Source: UBA2336 sp031395485
Lineage (GTDB): Bacteria > Bacteroidota > Bacteroidia > Cytophagales > Cyclobacteriaceae
Direction of reading: 5' to 3'
DNA: 64,000 nt
Assembly: GCA_031395485.1 (NCBI GenBank)
Contig: JANNUS010000009.1
Coordinates: 62,001 to 126,000, forward strand
Position numbers and translations under genes: made by a program. The notes beneath the pieces were generated by a model, which worked only from the letters and a program-made list of their open reading frames with translations, did no database searches and was not told the origin of the DNA. Within the stretch, counting starts at the first letter, position 1, and every line of letters starts with the position of its first letter. Below are positions 52,413 through 60,983 of the stretch, piece after piece.

Positions 52413-54551
52413 TTATTTTTGAATGGTGTTGTCTGCAGTTTTTTCAGATTTAATATCTTGCCCAAGCCGTTGCAGGTACGCTATCAACGCAATGATTTCA
52501 GTATCGGGCTCAACTTCGATCCCTTCCATTTGTAAATTCTCGGCAATTCGTTTCGCTTGGTTGTCAAGTTCATCGTTTGCTACATCTTCATATCCTTCGG
52601 CATACGGCACACCCACCGTGCGCAATGCCCTAATCTTTCCAGGTGTTTCATTTTTATTTATGAACTGCTCAAACAACCATGGATATGCTGGCATAATTGA
52701 TCCGGTAGAAACCGCATCAGGTGCAAGCATGTGATTGTAGTGCCAGCTATCACCATATTTACCACCTACGCGATGTAGATCGGGCCCCGTTCGTTTTGAT
52801 CCCCACAAGAATGGATGATCGTATACAAACTCTCCCGACTTTGAGTACTCACCATAGCGCTCTGTTTCCGAGCGGAATGGTCTCACCATTTGTGTATGGC
52901 AATTCACACAGCCTTCTCGAATGTAAATATCACGTCCGTGTAACTCTAAAGGAGTATAGGGCTTAACACTGCTAATGGTTGGTACGTTTGATCGAATCAG
53001 GAACGTGGGAACCAGTTCAATGATTCCTCCGATAAGAATAGCAACCAATGCCAAGGCTGTAAACAATACTGGCTTATGTTCAAGTACCCGATAATGCCAG
53101 CCTCCTGTTTTTGCAACATACTCTTTAGTAAGCGGAGCAGCCTCTGCAGCTTCATTGGCAATGAAGCTTCCTGCATAAGCAGTCTTGATCAAATTATAGG
53201 TCATGATAATAGCACCAACGAGGTATAGACCACCGCCAACTGCACGCAGCAAATACAATGGAATAATCTGAACGGTTGTTTCCAGAAAATTCTTGTACAC
53301 CAAAAACCCTTCTGGGTTAAACTCTTTCCACATCAAGCTTTGAACTACACCCGCCACATACATCGGTAGCGCGTAGAAAATTATACCCAACGTACCCAAC
53401 CAGAAATGAAGATTTGCAAGTTTGGAGGAGAAAAGATCTGTATTCCACATGCGTGGCACAACCCAATACAACATTGCAAATATCATAAAGCCGTTCCAAC
53501 CCAATCCACCAACATGCACGTGCGCAACAATCCAATCGGTGAAGTGAGCAATTGCGTTTACACTCTTTAGCGATAAAAGTGGTCCTTCAAGCGTAGCCAT
53601 ACCATAGGCAGTAACAGCCACAACCATAAATTTCAAAACTGCATCTTCACTAACTCTATCCCACGCTCCGCGCAAGGTTAGTAACCCATTAATCATACCA
53701 CCCCACGATGGAGCAATGAGCATGATGGAAAATACAACACCCAGTGATTGAGCCCAGTCAGGAAGTGAAGTGTACAATAAGTGATGCGGGCCTGCCCAGA
53801 TGTAAATAAAAATCAAAGACCAGAAGTGAATGATAGAAAGTTTGTATGAGTATACCGGTCTGTTAGCCGCTTTTGGAAGAAAGTAATACATCATGCCGAG
53901 GTAAGGCGTAGTCAGAAAAAATGCAACCGCATTATGGCCATACCACCATTGAACTAGTGCGTCTTGTACACCAGCATACCATGAATAGCTTTTAAAAAGC
54001 GTTACCGGAATTGCAAATGAATTCACAATGTGTAATACGGCAACCGTTACGAACGTAGCGATGTAAAACCAAATCGCTACATACATATGACGCTCTCTGC
54101 GCTTCATGATTGTGCCAATCATATTCCAGCCAAACACAACCCATATTAAAGCAATTGCAATGTCTATAGGCCACTCCAATTCAGCATATTCTTTTGAGGA
54201 AGTCATTCCTAAAGGCAGTGTAATAGCAGCGGCTAGAATAATAAGTTGCCAACCCCAAAAATGTATCCAGCTCAATCGATCGCTAAACATGCGAGCCTTG
54301 AGCAACCGTTGCATAGAATAGTACACGCCCGCAAACATCGCGTTACCCACAAAAGCAAAAATGATGGCATTTGTGTGCAGCGGTCTGATGCGCCCAAACG
54401 TAGTGTATTGCAGGTCGAAGTTTAGAATCGGATAGACAAGCTGTAGTGCTGCTGTTAGCCCTACCAACATACCCACGAGGCCAAAAACTACTGTAGCAAT
54501 TATAAATGCCTTAACAATTTTATTGTCGTAACTAAATTTTTCTATTTCCAT
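52413..54551 (-). CDS. ccoNO: Fused cbb3 cytochrome oxidase subunits I and II (CcoNO)
   Basis: 712 residues. The N-terminal ~480 residues are CcoN, with 12-13 helices, the haem ligands in RPLHTNAIIFAF and VAHVHVGGLGW, the CuB ligand block WWYGHNAVAFFLT, and HHLLYTSLPDW. A last helix links to CcoO: residues ~500-712 with one anchor helix and haem c motif CVNCH at 548-552 (GRDIYIREGCVNCHTQMVRPF-type). In most bacteria these are two genes; the fusion is characteristic of Bacteroidota. It is the catalytic core that reduces oxygen with high affinity. It leads the operon ccoNO-Q-P-G-H-TauE. Confidence 0.97.
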   Translation of the reverse strand: MEIEKFSYDNKIVKAFIIATVVFGLVGMLVGLTAALQLVYPILNFDLQYTTFGRIRPLHTNAIIFAFVGNAMFAGVYYSMQRLLKARMFSDRLSWIHFWGWQLIILAAAITLPLGMTSSKEYAELEWPIDIAIALIWVVFGWNMIGTIMKRRERHMYVAIWFYIATFVTVAVLHIVNSFAIPVTLFKSYSWYAGVQDALVQWWYGHNAVAFFLTTPYLGMMYYFLPKAANRPVYSYKLSIIHFWSLIFIYIWAGPHHLLYTSLPDWAQSLGVVFSIMLIAPSWGGMINGLLTLRGAWDRVSEDAVLKFMVVAVTAYGMATLEGPLLSLKSVNAIAHFTDWIVAHVHVGGLGWNGFMIFAMLYWVVPRMWNTDLFSSKLANLHFWLGTLGIIFYALPMYVAGVVQSLMWKEFNPEGFLVYKNFLETTVQIIPLYLLRAVGGGLYLVGAIIMTYNLIKTAYAGSFIANEAAEAAPLTKEYVAKTGGWHYRVLEHKPVLFTALALVAILIGGIIELVPTFLIRSNVPTISSVKPYTPLELHGRDIYIREGCVNCHTQMVRPFRSETERYGEYSKSGEFVYDHPFLWGSKRTGPDLHRVGGKYGDSWHYNHMLAPDAVSTGSIMPAYPWLFEQFINKNETPGKIRALRTVGVPYAEGYEDVANDELDNQAKRIAENLQMEGIEVEPDTEIIALIAYLQRLGQDIKSEKTADNTIQK

Positions 54552-54584
54552 AGGTGTTGATTTGGAGAAGCTTTTTTCTGGGAA

Positions 54585-54592
54585 TAAAAGTA
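54585..54592 (-). promoter_or_regulatory. -7 element of the ccoNO operon
   Basis: TACTTTTA on the minus strand fits TAnnTTTG in all but its last base. It lies 33 bp before the ccoNO ATG and 29.5 bp from the centre of a degenerate FNR-like dyad. Confidence 0.5.
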
Positions 54593-54613
54593 AAATGAGG
54601 GCACATCGTGTAG

Positions 54614-54629
54614 TATGATAGCCGTTAGA
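54614..54629. promoter_or_regulatory. Degenerate FNR-like site upstream of ccoNO
   Basis: On the plus strand TATGAT-agcc-GTTAGA: one perfect half-site, equal to that of the ric site, and one degenerate half. The centre, 54621.5, is 29.5 bp from the ccoNO -7 element, exactly as at the usp-ccoI and ric promoters. The conserved half is the one proximal to the promoter. Confidence 0.4.
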
Positions 54630-54690
54630 CGAAAAGATGATTTTTGTCAGGATTTTCTTCGGATTGATTTGCGCTGAAAGTTTTTGTAAG

Positions 54691-54706
54691 TATGATTAAG
54701 ATCATA
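54691..54706. promoter_or_regulatory. FNR-like dyad upstream of ric
   Basis: TATGAT-taag-ATCATA, a perfect 6-bp-arm dyad, close to the FNR consensus TTGAT-N4-ATCAA but with A in the first position. Its centre is 29.5 bp before the start of the ric -7 element, near -42.5. Confidence 0.65.
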
Positions 54707-54727
54707 CACCCACAAACCAATATCCCA

Positions 54728-54735
54728 TACCTTTA
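54728..54735 (+). promoter_or_regulatory. -7 element of ric
   Basis: TACCTTTA differs from TAnnTTTG only in the last base. Transcription would start near 54741, about 16 nt before the ATG. The FNR-like dyad occupies the place of a -33 element, suggesting activator-dependent transcription. Confidence 0.5.
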
Positions 54736-54756
54736 TCGAAATAAAAATAAAATCGT

Positions 54757-55449
54757 ATGATAGCTTCTTGCAGTATCCCAAACACCACCGACCTGACCGT
54801 AGCCGAGGTGGTGCTTACCTATCCGAATGCGCTTACTGTTTTAACGCGTTGTAACATCGACTATTGTTGTGGTGGAAAACGATCCTTTAAAGAGGCCTGC
54901 GAAAGGAAGGGCCTTAATACGGAGAAAATTTGGGATGAAATTGTTCATGGAAGAAATACTGAAAATTCTTTTTTATTGCGATTTAGTATATGGGATTCCC
55001 CGCTTCTGGTAGATTATATTGTTCAAAACCATCATGCGTACGTTAAAGAGAGCATTCCGCAACTGCAAGAATTATTGGATAAAGTTTGTAGTGTGCATGG
55101 TGAAGATCATATTGAATTAGTGGAAGTCCGAGACGACTTTAACGATCTTGCTGATGAACTTTTGGCCCATATGCAGAAAGAAGAAGAAGTCTTATTCCCT
55201 GCCATTAAAAATGGATATCAGCGCGCTATTAATATGGGCGAGCCAATTCGCATGATGGAGGAAGAACACGAGCAAGCTGGTGATTTAATGAAATCAATTC
55301 GGCAATTAACAAATCATTATACCGTACCTCATGATGCTTGCCCAACGTTTCAACTTACCTACAAAAAATTAGAAGAGTTTGAGCATGATTTAATGCGACA
55401 CGTTCATCTTGAGAACAATGTGCTGTTTGAAAAAGTAAAGCATGCCTGA
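54757..55449 (+). CDS. ric: Iron-sulfur cluster repair di-iron protein (Ric/ScdA/YtfE)
   Basis: 230 residues. The N-terminal ScdA_N domain has the motif RCNIDYCCGGKRSFKEAC (about residues 29-46). The hemerythrin-like domain (about 75-225) supplies the di-iron ligands: NHHAYV, VHGEDHIE, LAHMQKEEEVLFP, MEEEHEQAG and MRHVHLENNVLF. The protein repairs Fe-S clusters damaged by nitric oxide or oxidants, and in other bacteria it is induced by NO or low oxygen. It is divergent from the cbb3 oxidase operon and has an FNR-like site at a class II position. Confidence 0.96.
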   Translation: MIASCSIPNTTDLTVAEVVLTYPNALTVLTRCNIDYCCGGKRSFKEACERKGLNTEKIWDEIVHGRNTENSFLLRFSIWDSPLLVDYIVQNHHAYVKESIPQLQELLDKVCSVHGEDHIELVEVRDDFNDLADELLAHMQKEEEVLFPAIKNGYQRAINMGEPIRMMEEEHEQAGDLMKSIRQLTNHYTVPHDACPTFQLTYKKLEEFEHDLMRHVHLENNVLFEKVKHA

Positions 55450-55595
55450 TTAATATCATTATTTAGTATCCAGGATGTCGCTAATTTTTCACTTTAGTTA
55501 GTGAAGATTTGATACCATCAAAAACTCTACAATCATACAATGCTCGCCTGGTGCCCATTCGAAAAAACCAGGTTTTGTTTGGGGAAGGCGATATT

Positions 55596-55838
55596 TTATG
55601 GATTTTCCTCCCACAATTTTTTGACAGCTCTCCATACAGCCATCCTTAATTCAGACTTAGGGTAGATTTTATTGCTACCAGCATATTTTACTAGTGTATG
55701 TCGTAGTAGCTGTAGCTCGCTGGCTACTTTTGGGTAGGCATTGCTCATAGCTTCTACTTTTCTCTCCTCTTCTGGTGTCAACAAGCCAAGACAGTAGTCC
55801 TCCAATACTCCACTTGTGATATATTCTCCTTCACTCAT
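55596..55838 (-). CDS. Small soluble anti-sigma-like protein
   Basis: 80 residues, no membrane helix. The sequence EDYCLGLLTPEEERKVEAMSNAYP resembles the N-terminal helical part of RskA-type anti-sigma factors (YxLGxLxxEExxxVE), and the rest (ELQLLRHTLVKYA, AVWRAVKKLWEE) is helical. It lies 87 bp after an ECF sigma gene on the same strand, which supports an anti-sigma role. Full-length family members carry a membrane helix and a periplasmic part; here these are absent and the stop codon is clean. It could be a complete soluble form or a remnant. Confidence 0.7.
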   Translation of the reverse strand: MSEGEYITSGVLEDYCLGLLTPEEERKVEAMSNAYPKVASELQLLRHTLVKYAGSNKIYPKSELRMAVWRAVKKLWEENP

Positions 55839-55925
55839 TCGTTTTTATGCAATTGGTTCACTTAAGTGTAAATTAATATGAAGCGGCCCAATTATTTACA
55901 TCATTCTTTAAAAACCTATAGTACA

Positions 55926-56546
55926 TTATTGATGATAAAGAATTTTCAACAACCCAAGCCCTTTTCTAGCTCTTGTTTTCACCGTGCCTAAAGGCAGCTT
56001 AAGTAGTTGTGCAGTCTGCTCATGGCTCCATCCATAAAAGAAAATCATATCAATCACTTCTGCATATTTTGCATCAAGTTCCAAGGCCTTATTTTTAAAG
56101 TCATTAAACTCTACCTCGCTGGCATTTAAAGTGATCTTGCTTTTGTAATTCTTGCTGAGTGAAGCCAAGTCAAGGTCCACATTTAATGATTGCTTACGAT
56201 GAGCCGCTGAGCGCAAATAATCAATGGCTAGATTTTGAGCTACATTTAGCATCCATGTATAGAGCGAGCCTCTTGAAGGATCAAAGCCATCAATGTGCTT
56301 CCATATTTTTACAAAAGTATCCTGAAGCAGCTCATCTGCTATTTCGGTCCGCCTCACGTATTTAAACAGGACTCCATACAACGCTCTGTGATAATTACGA
56401 TAAAACGTATTGAAGCCCCTCTCACTTTTCGATTTAATCATCTGCACAAGAATTGCCGTTTCGGCATTTTTTCCTTGTTTTTGGCTAATCGCCATCGATG
56501 GCGCGTTGATCACTTGCGCAGTAGAAACTTTTATTGTTGCTAGCAT
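55926..56546 (-). CDS. RNA polymerase sigma factor, ECF subfamily (SigK-like)
   Basis: 206 residues. Sigma-2 (about 50-110) has FNTFYRNYHRALYGVLF, ELLQDTFVKIWKHIDGFDPSRGSLYTWM and NVAQNLAIDYLR; sigma-4 (about 150-203) has GWSHEQTAQLLKLPLGTVKTRARKGL. The pattern is that of the SigK-like ECF group, whose members pair with RskA-type anti-sigma factors; a short RskA-like protein is indeed encoded downstream. The first ~30 residues are poorly conserved, so a later ATG (MAISQKQ) is possible. It is divergent from the LuxR-type regulator. Confidence 0.92.
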   Translation of the reverse strand: MLATIKVSTAQVINAPSMAISQKQGKNAETAILVQMIKSKSERGFNTFYRNYHRALYGVLFKYVRRTEIADELLQDTFVKIWKHIDGFDPSRGSLYTWMLNVAQNLAIDYLRSAAHRKQSLNVDLDLASLSKNYKSKITLNASEVEFNDFKNKALELDAKYAEVIDMIFFYGWSHEQTAQLLKLPLGTVKTRARKGLGLLKILYHQ

Positions 56547-56618
56547 AATGCAATCTTTAAGAGTGATAATGAAGGCGTATATTACAGGTACAAAAGTGTG
56601 CGCATCGAGACGCGTGGG

Positions 56619-56639
56619 AAATAGTGAGAATCACTATTT
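56619..56639. promoter_or_regulatory. 21-bp palindrome upstream of the LuxR-type gene
   Basis: AAATAGTGA-gaa-TCACTATTT: perfect 9-bp arms, 3-bp spacer. Its right end runs into TATTTTG, similar to a -7 element. It lies 49 bp before the LuxR ATG and 73 bp before the sigma gene ATG, in a divergent promoter region. A repressor or autoregulator operator is likely. Confidence 0.55.
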
Positions 56640-56687
56640 TGCTCCATGTTTTACAGCGAAAATGGCCAGATTCCTAACTAGTTAAGG

Positions 56688-57497
56688 ATGCAGAAAAATA
56701 GTTTAGATAGGATGCAGGATGCAGACATCCTTTATAAAAAAATAGTGGCCATGTCCGCCTCTTTTTTTAGAGATGGTGACATAGAAGAAATAGAGCGTTT
56801 TAGAAAAGAAGCGAACCTATTACTCGGTGGAATCAGTGGCACCGATGCAGTTATTGCGATATTTGATCATCTTAACTACACCCCTGTGCTTGAAGTAGGC
56901 GAAAAGGAATTTTGGGGCATCCTTCCCGAAGTACCAAAAGCCGACCGGATGCCTCAGATCATGAGCCTTTTGGAAAAAGAGTACCTGCCTTTTTTTACAG
57001 ATTCAGTTAAATGGTTTACAGGCGTATTGGAAAAAATTCCATTTGAGCTAAGGACGAACATTCAGATATTTCATTGCGGCATCAGATATACGCTGCTGAA
57101 CGGCAAGCCAGTCTGTCTATTTTCCAAAGGTTCGCCCATTCACTACGATGCAAACCGGAAATTCAGTTACACCTTCAATTATGTGCAAAACATTAACCAC
57201 CTGCTGAAAAAGGATTTTTCACATTATTGGATCCGAATTTCGTATGGCGCAAACAATGAATGCGTACACACCTTTCATTCAGAAGAGAAAATTTATTCGA
57301 ACAAAGATCTTTTGTCTTCTAGAGAAAAGGAAATTTTAAAACTAGTGGCGGACGATTGTGGCACCAAAGAAATCGGTGAACGCCTTTTTATCAGCACCGC
57401 TACAGTTGGTAACCACAGAAGCAATATGATTGACAGACTTGGCGCAAGAGATACAACTGCATTGGTGCAGTTGGCAAAAATGGCAGGGATGATTTAG
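56688..57497 (+). CDS. LuxR-type HTH transcriptional regulator
   Basis: 269 residues. The C-terminal ~60 residues are a GerE/LuxR helix-turn-helix: LSSREKEILKLVADDCG, TKEIGERLFISTATVGNHRSNM, then RDTTALVQLAKM. The N-terminal ~200 residues have no receiver motif (no DD pair or phosphoacceptor Asp) and no clear acyl-HSL pocket. They contain WFTGVLEKIPFELRTNIQIF and a PAS-like strand pattern (RYTLLNGKPVCLFSKGSPIHYD). The input signal is unknown. Another ATG at codon 9 is possible. A 21-bp palindrome overlaps its promoter. Confidence 0.88.
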   Translation: MQKNSLDRMQDADILYKKIVAMSASFFRDGDIEEIERFRKEANLLLGGISGTDAVIAIFDHLNYTPVLEVGEKEFWGILPEVPKADRMPQIMSLLEKEYLPFFTDSVKWFTGVLEKIPFELRTNIQIFHCGIRYTLLNGKPVCLFSKGSPIHYDANRKFSYTFNYVQNINHLLKKDFSHYWIRISYGANNECVHTFHSEEKIYSNKDLLSSREKEILKLVADDCGTKEIGERLFISTATVGNHRSNMIDRLGARDTTALVQLAKMAGMI

Positions 57498-57619
57498 TAA
57501 AGCGTTATTTTTTTATCAGGGCAACATTTCAAATCGTTCAGTAGGAAGCGATGTAGGCGCCAAGAAACTTAGTATAAAGATGATTTTTCAAGTATCTTCG
57601 TCTTTACATCGCTTTTAAG

Positions 57620-57892
57620 ATGGACCTGACCTCTCACGACAATCAGTTAGGAATTTTGAATTCCAAACTTGAATTCGTTTCATTCGAATGCAAATCAAAG
57701 GGGAAGTTGGATCAGGTTGATGGAAAGTTTATGATGTCTGAAGTAATTTTGGAACCACATCTGGTGATCAAGCATGAACACGATTGCGAACGTGCAGAGA
57801 GAATACTTTACAAGGCAGAATCGGCTTGCTTAATCACCAACTCTATCAAATCGAAAGTAAGTATGATATCAACGATTATGGTTGGGTCATAA
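57620..57892 (+). CDS. OsmC-like protein, C-terminal half only
   Basis: 90 residues. The part from KLEFVSFECKSKGKLDQVDG to the end matches the second half of OsmC/Ohr-fold proteins: the strand MMSEVILEPHLVIK, then the helix ERAERILYKAESACLITNSIKS with a Cys in the place of the second redox cysteine. The first half of the domain, including the helix with the peroxidatic Cys, is missing, and I find no remnant in the 120 bp upstream. It could be a natural short form, a degraded gene, or a dimer partner. The ATG at 57620 is the only start. Confidence 0.6.
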   Translation: MDLTSHDNQLGILNSKLEFVSFECKSKGKLDQVDGKFMMSEVILEPHLVIKHEHDCERAERILYKAESACLITNSIKSKVSMISTIMVGS

Positions 57893-57954
57893 ATCTTAAC
57901 GAGAAGCCCATACGAGGAATTCATTAGTAAATATTTTAGTGGATATTTGCTTAC

Positions 57955-59283
57955 ATGCTTTACGCTATTCTCAATTTGGTCGTTCGTGTTGCCTTGAGGA
58001 TTTTCTTTCGGAAAATTCACATTGAAGGCAAGGAGAATATTCCAGCAAAAGGATCTGTTATTGTGGTGGCTAACCACCCGAATACATTTATGGACCCCAT
58101 TTTGGCCGCATTGGTTATGGTGCCCAAACAGGTTCATTTTCTTGCCAACGGAAGCATTTTCAAAACTGCAATTGCTCGGCTCATACTTTCACAACTCAAT
58201 ACAATACCAATTTATCGTCAGCAGGATAAAACCAATAAGCGACAGCAGTTAAATGAAGACGCCTTTCAGAAGTGCTTTGATTTTCTTGTTTCAGGAGGAA
58301 TACTGTTAATTTTTCCGGAAGGCAATAGCATTAATGAACGAAAATTGCGACCTCTTAAAACAGGCACTGCCCGAATTGCTCTTGGTGCGGAGCATCAGAA
58401 TAATTTTGAACTGCCACTATTCATTCTTCCAATTGGGCTGAACTATTCTAAGCCTACACACTTTCGTGAAGAGGTTGTAATAACTATCGGTGAGCCAATT
58501 GATAGCAAAATGTATCATACGCGCCACCGCAAAGACCCTGTTGCCGCTGTGAATGAATTAACCAACGAGATACAGAATCGTTTATCCTCACTTATCATTA
58601 TTACAGAAAATAAACAGGAGGATGACTTGGTCCGAAAGATTGAAACTTTATACAAAAAACAAATTAGTATTTCTAGAACAGAAAGTAATCTGGACGTTAA
58701 TCTGACCCAAAACATTGTTAAGGCTGTCAATTATTTTCGTGATTACAATCCTATGCTTGTGCGGGAGATTAAAGAAAAGATCGACAATTATTTTCAGACC
58801 ATTCAAGAATTTAATATTAGCGACTACCTGGTTAAAAAATCAGAAACAATCAGCTCAGGCAAACTTTTTCGTTACTTGTTGTATTTCGTTACCGGATTTC
58901 CTGTTTACGTGGCAGGGTTACTCTTAAATTATATTCCCTATTCCATTCCCTCCAAGGTTGCCAATTGGATATCCAAGGATGAAGAATACCGTGCTCCGAT
59001 TATGATGTCAGCAGGTATCTTTACGTTTCCGCTTTACTATGCCATTATCTATGCACTCGGATGGAGACTATTTCCTACGCCTTACAGTATCCTCGTACTA
59101 ACGATGGTAATGCCCCTCAGTGGATATTTTGTGTTACAGTATTACAAACGCTTTCGGAATTTGAAAAGCACGTTTGTCTACCACAGTATATTTAAAAAAG
59201 AAAAGTCCACACTCGATTGGTTTACACAACAACGGCAAGAGATCATCAACCTACTTGAAAGCGCCCGTCAACAGTATCCATAA
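57955..59283 (+). CDS. PlsC-type acyltransferase with C-terminal membrane region
   Basis: 442 residues. The acyltransferase domain (about 20-210) has block I VVVANHPNTFMDP (an H-x5-D variant of the usual H-x4-D), block II around NTIPIYRQQD, and block III IFPEGNS followed by PLKTGTARIAL. The C-terminal half has a coiled region and two or three membrane helices (FVTGFPVYVAGLLLNY; PLYYAIIYALGW; LVLTMVMPLSGYFVL). This long form is common in Bacteroidota. It probably acylates glycerol-3-phosphate or lysophosphatidate at the inner membrane. The acceptor cannot be assigned. Confidence 0.92.
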   Translation: MLYAILNLVVRVALRIFFRKIHIEGKENIPAKGSVIVVANHPNTFMDPILAALVMVPKQVHFLANGSIFKTAIARLILSQLNTIPIYRQQDKTNKRQQLNEDAFQKCFDFLVSGGILLIFPEGNSINERKLRPLKTGTARIALGAEHQNNFELPLFILPIGLNYSKPTHFREEVVITIGEPIDSKMYHTRHRKDPVAAVNELTNEIQNRLSSLIIITENKQEDDLVRKIETLYKKQISISRTESNLDVNLTQNIVKAVNYFRDYNPMLVREIKEKIDNYFQTIQEFNISDYLVKKSETISSGKLFRYLLYFVTGFPVYVAGLLLNYIPYSIPSKVANWISKDEEYRAPIMMSAGIFTFPLYYAIIYALGWRLFPTPYSILVLTMVMPLSGYFVLQYYKRFRNLKSTFVYHSIFKKEKSTLDWFTQQRQEIINLLESARQQYP

Positions 59284-59302
59284 TTGCAAGTTTTAAGATA
59301 CT

Positions 59303-59674
59303 TTAAGTAAGTAAGCCCATTTTGTATTGAAACAAGTTGGCAATAGTTTGCGCACGGTTTTTTGCTTCATCGGCAACTGGTCCGGCAAATTCTGAATTAA
59401 CAGTTTCGGTAAATAGCTCCAGCCAGCGAGTAAAGTGATCGCGGTTTATTGGAAGTCCTGTGTGCTTTGATAACGGACTTCCATTGTACGACATGTCTCC
59501 TAATAAAACCGAAGCCCAAAAACTATACATGATCGGTAGGTGTTGAGGCCAGTCTACATTGGCAAATGCCGGAGAGAGCAAGGTGTCTTCTCTAACTTTC
59601 TTGTAAAAGGAATCTACTAAATGCTTTACATCTTCCTGAGTTGCAATATCGACCATGTTATAAGAGCTATGCAT
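59303..59674 (-). CDS. Group III truncated haemoglobin
   Basis: 123 residues with the 2-on-2 globin layout. The distal region has VDSFYKKVREDTLLSPAF, then HLPIMYSFWASVLLGD with the family Trp/Tyr, and the proximal His is in the KHTGLPINRDHFTRWLELF segment (FxxWxxLF of group III). A C-terminal helix (AKNRAQTIANLFQYK) completes the fold. Group III globins bind oxygen and NO and are linked to microaerobic life or NO defence, fitting the nearby cbb3 oxidase and ric genes. Start at codon 1 or at Met7 is possible. Confidence 0.93.
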   Translation of the reverse strand: MHSSYNMVDIATQEDVKHLVDSFYKKVREDTLLSPAFANVDWPQHLPIMYSFWASVLLGDMSYNGSPLSKHTGLPINRDHFTRWLELFTETVNSEFAGPVADEAKNRAQTIANLFQYKMGLLT

Positions 59675-59765
59675 TCAAGTTAAGTTTTTTTTCAAGATAG
59701 AATAGTGCTTGGCGATAATTGTAGGTGGTAATATAAAAACTACTCACCCGGAAATTAATGCACAA

Positions 59766-60944
59766 CTATACTTTATGTTGTTTATAGTAGAATGTGAAAA
59801 GAAAGAATAGTAATCTGAAAATATCATAAGCCCCTCGTTGCTTAAGTCTTTCGAAGAATCCGGTGGCTGAATCATAATCAGACTCCGTTATTAATTTGCA
59901 GTCATTATCTATTATTTGCATCAACTCTTTCGAGGCCTTCTCAGCAAAAGGAGCGTCACGTATTTCTAAATTTAACTCCACACTTGCGTATGCACTAATG
60001 TTATTAATATTATAGGAACCTATTGTAACCCATTGGTTGTCGCACGAACTGATTTTGCCGTGCATGACTTTTGGTTGATACTCATAGATTTCAATATTTT
60101 GGATAAACAGCCGTTGATAGATATAACGTTCTGCATGCTTGGCTAATAGTACATCAGAGTCTCCAGCTAAAATTAGTTGAATTTTTACACCTCGTTTGGC
60201 TGCTTTAATGAGTGCTCGCATAAAACCACTTCCTGGAATAAAGTATGGCGACATGATAATGACATACGATTCAGCTAGCTGAAGCATCTTTAAGTATCCA
60301 TTTGTGATTTCAATTTTCCTTCTCACCCAGTCATTTATCCGGACCGCAGCTAAGCTACCGTGTGATGACCACTGGCGATTGACCACTGGTGCTAAAATTT
60401 TTCTTCTTTTAAAAAAACCACCTGCCAGAATAGTCCTTCGCTCGCATACCGCTTGCAGTTCCAACACCGATTCACCACGCACATACACTGCATAGTCGAG
60501 CCAGGCAGTTGCATGCGTTGTATCATTGTAATGATCACTAATGTTGATGCCACCTACCAATCCGTGTTCTCCATCAACCACAAATACCTTGTGATGTAGC
60601 CTTCGGCCGATGTAGAAATATTTACTCTTTAGAAATGCACTAAACCATCGAAAGTGAATGCCTGCCTCAGTTAATTTACGTACAAAGTCTTTTGAGAGGT
60701 CTTGTGAAGCATATCCATCCAGTACAAGGTATACCTGAATATTTCGTTGAGCTGCCTTCATGAGTGCCTTAGCAATTCTGTTTCCCGTCTCATCCTCTGC
60801 AAAAATATAGGTTTGGAGATGAATGGAATCGTGTGCTTGTGTAATGAGTAGCTCGAGCAAATCAAAATAATCACTTCCACTTTTCACCAGCCGTAGCTCA
60901 TTGCAGTTTGAAAAGGGTAAAGAGGGGTGCGAAAACAGCATCAA
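59766..60944 (-). CDS. Cardiolipin synthase-like phospholipase D protein
   Basis: 392 residues with two HKD motifs, HHKVFVVD near residue 115 and HGKISSCD near 292, each followed by GSxN/GGxN-type sequence (GLVGGINIS; TIGSYNIN). The upstream segment QTYIFAEDETGNRIAKAL is the usual PLD core strand-helix. There are no N-terminal membrane helices of the ClsA kind, so it is closer to ClsB/YbhO. It probably joins phosphatidylglycerol molecules into cardiolipin. It ends with a hydrophobic segment (FRLLFFLFTFYY). Confidence 0.9.
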   Translation of the reverse strand: MMLFSHPSLPFSNCNELRLVKSGSDYFDLLELLITQAHDSIHLQTYIFAEDETGNRIAKALMKAAQRNIQVYLVLDGYASQDLSKDFVRKLTEAGIHFRWFSAFLKSKYFYIGRRLHHKVFVVDGEHGLVGGINISDHYNDTTHATAWLDYAVYVRGESVLELQAVCERRTILAGGFFKRRKILAPVVNRQWSSHGSLAAVRINDWVRRKIEITNGYLKMLQLAESYVIIMSPYFIPGSGFMRALIKAAKRGVKIQLILAGDSDVLLAKHAERYIYQRLFIQNIEIYEYQPKVMHGKISSCDNQWVTIGSYNINNISAYASVELNLEIRDAPFAEKASKELMQIIDNDCKLITESDYDSATGFFERLKQRGAYDIFRLLFFLFTFYYKQHKV

Positions 60945-60983
60945 ACAAATGAAATGACAAGCGTTAATAGTTCTTTATACACT

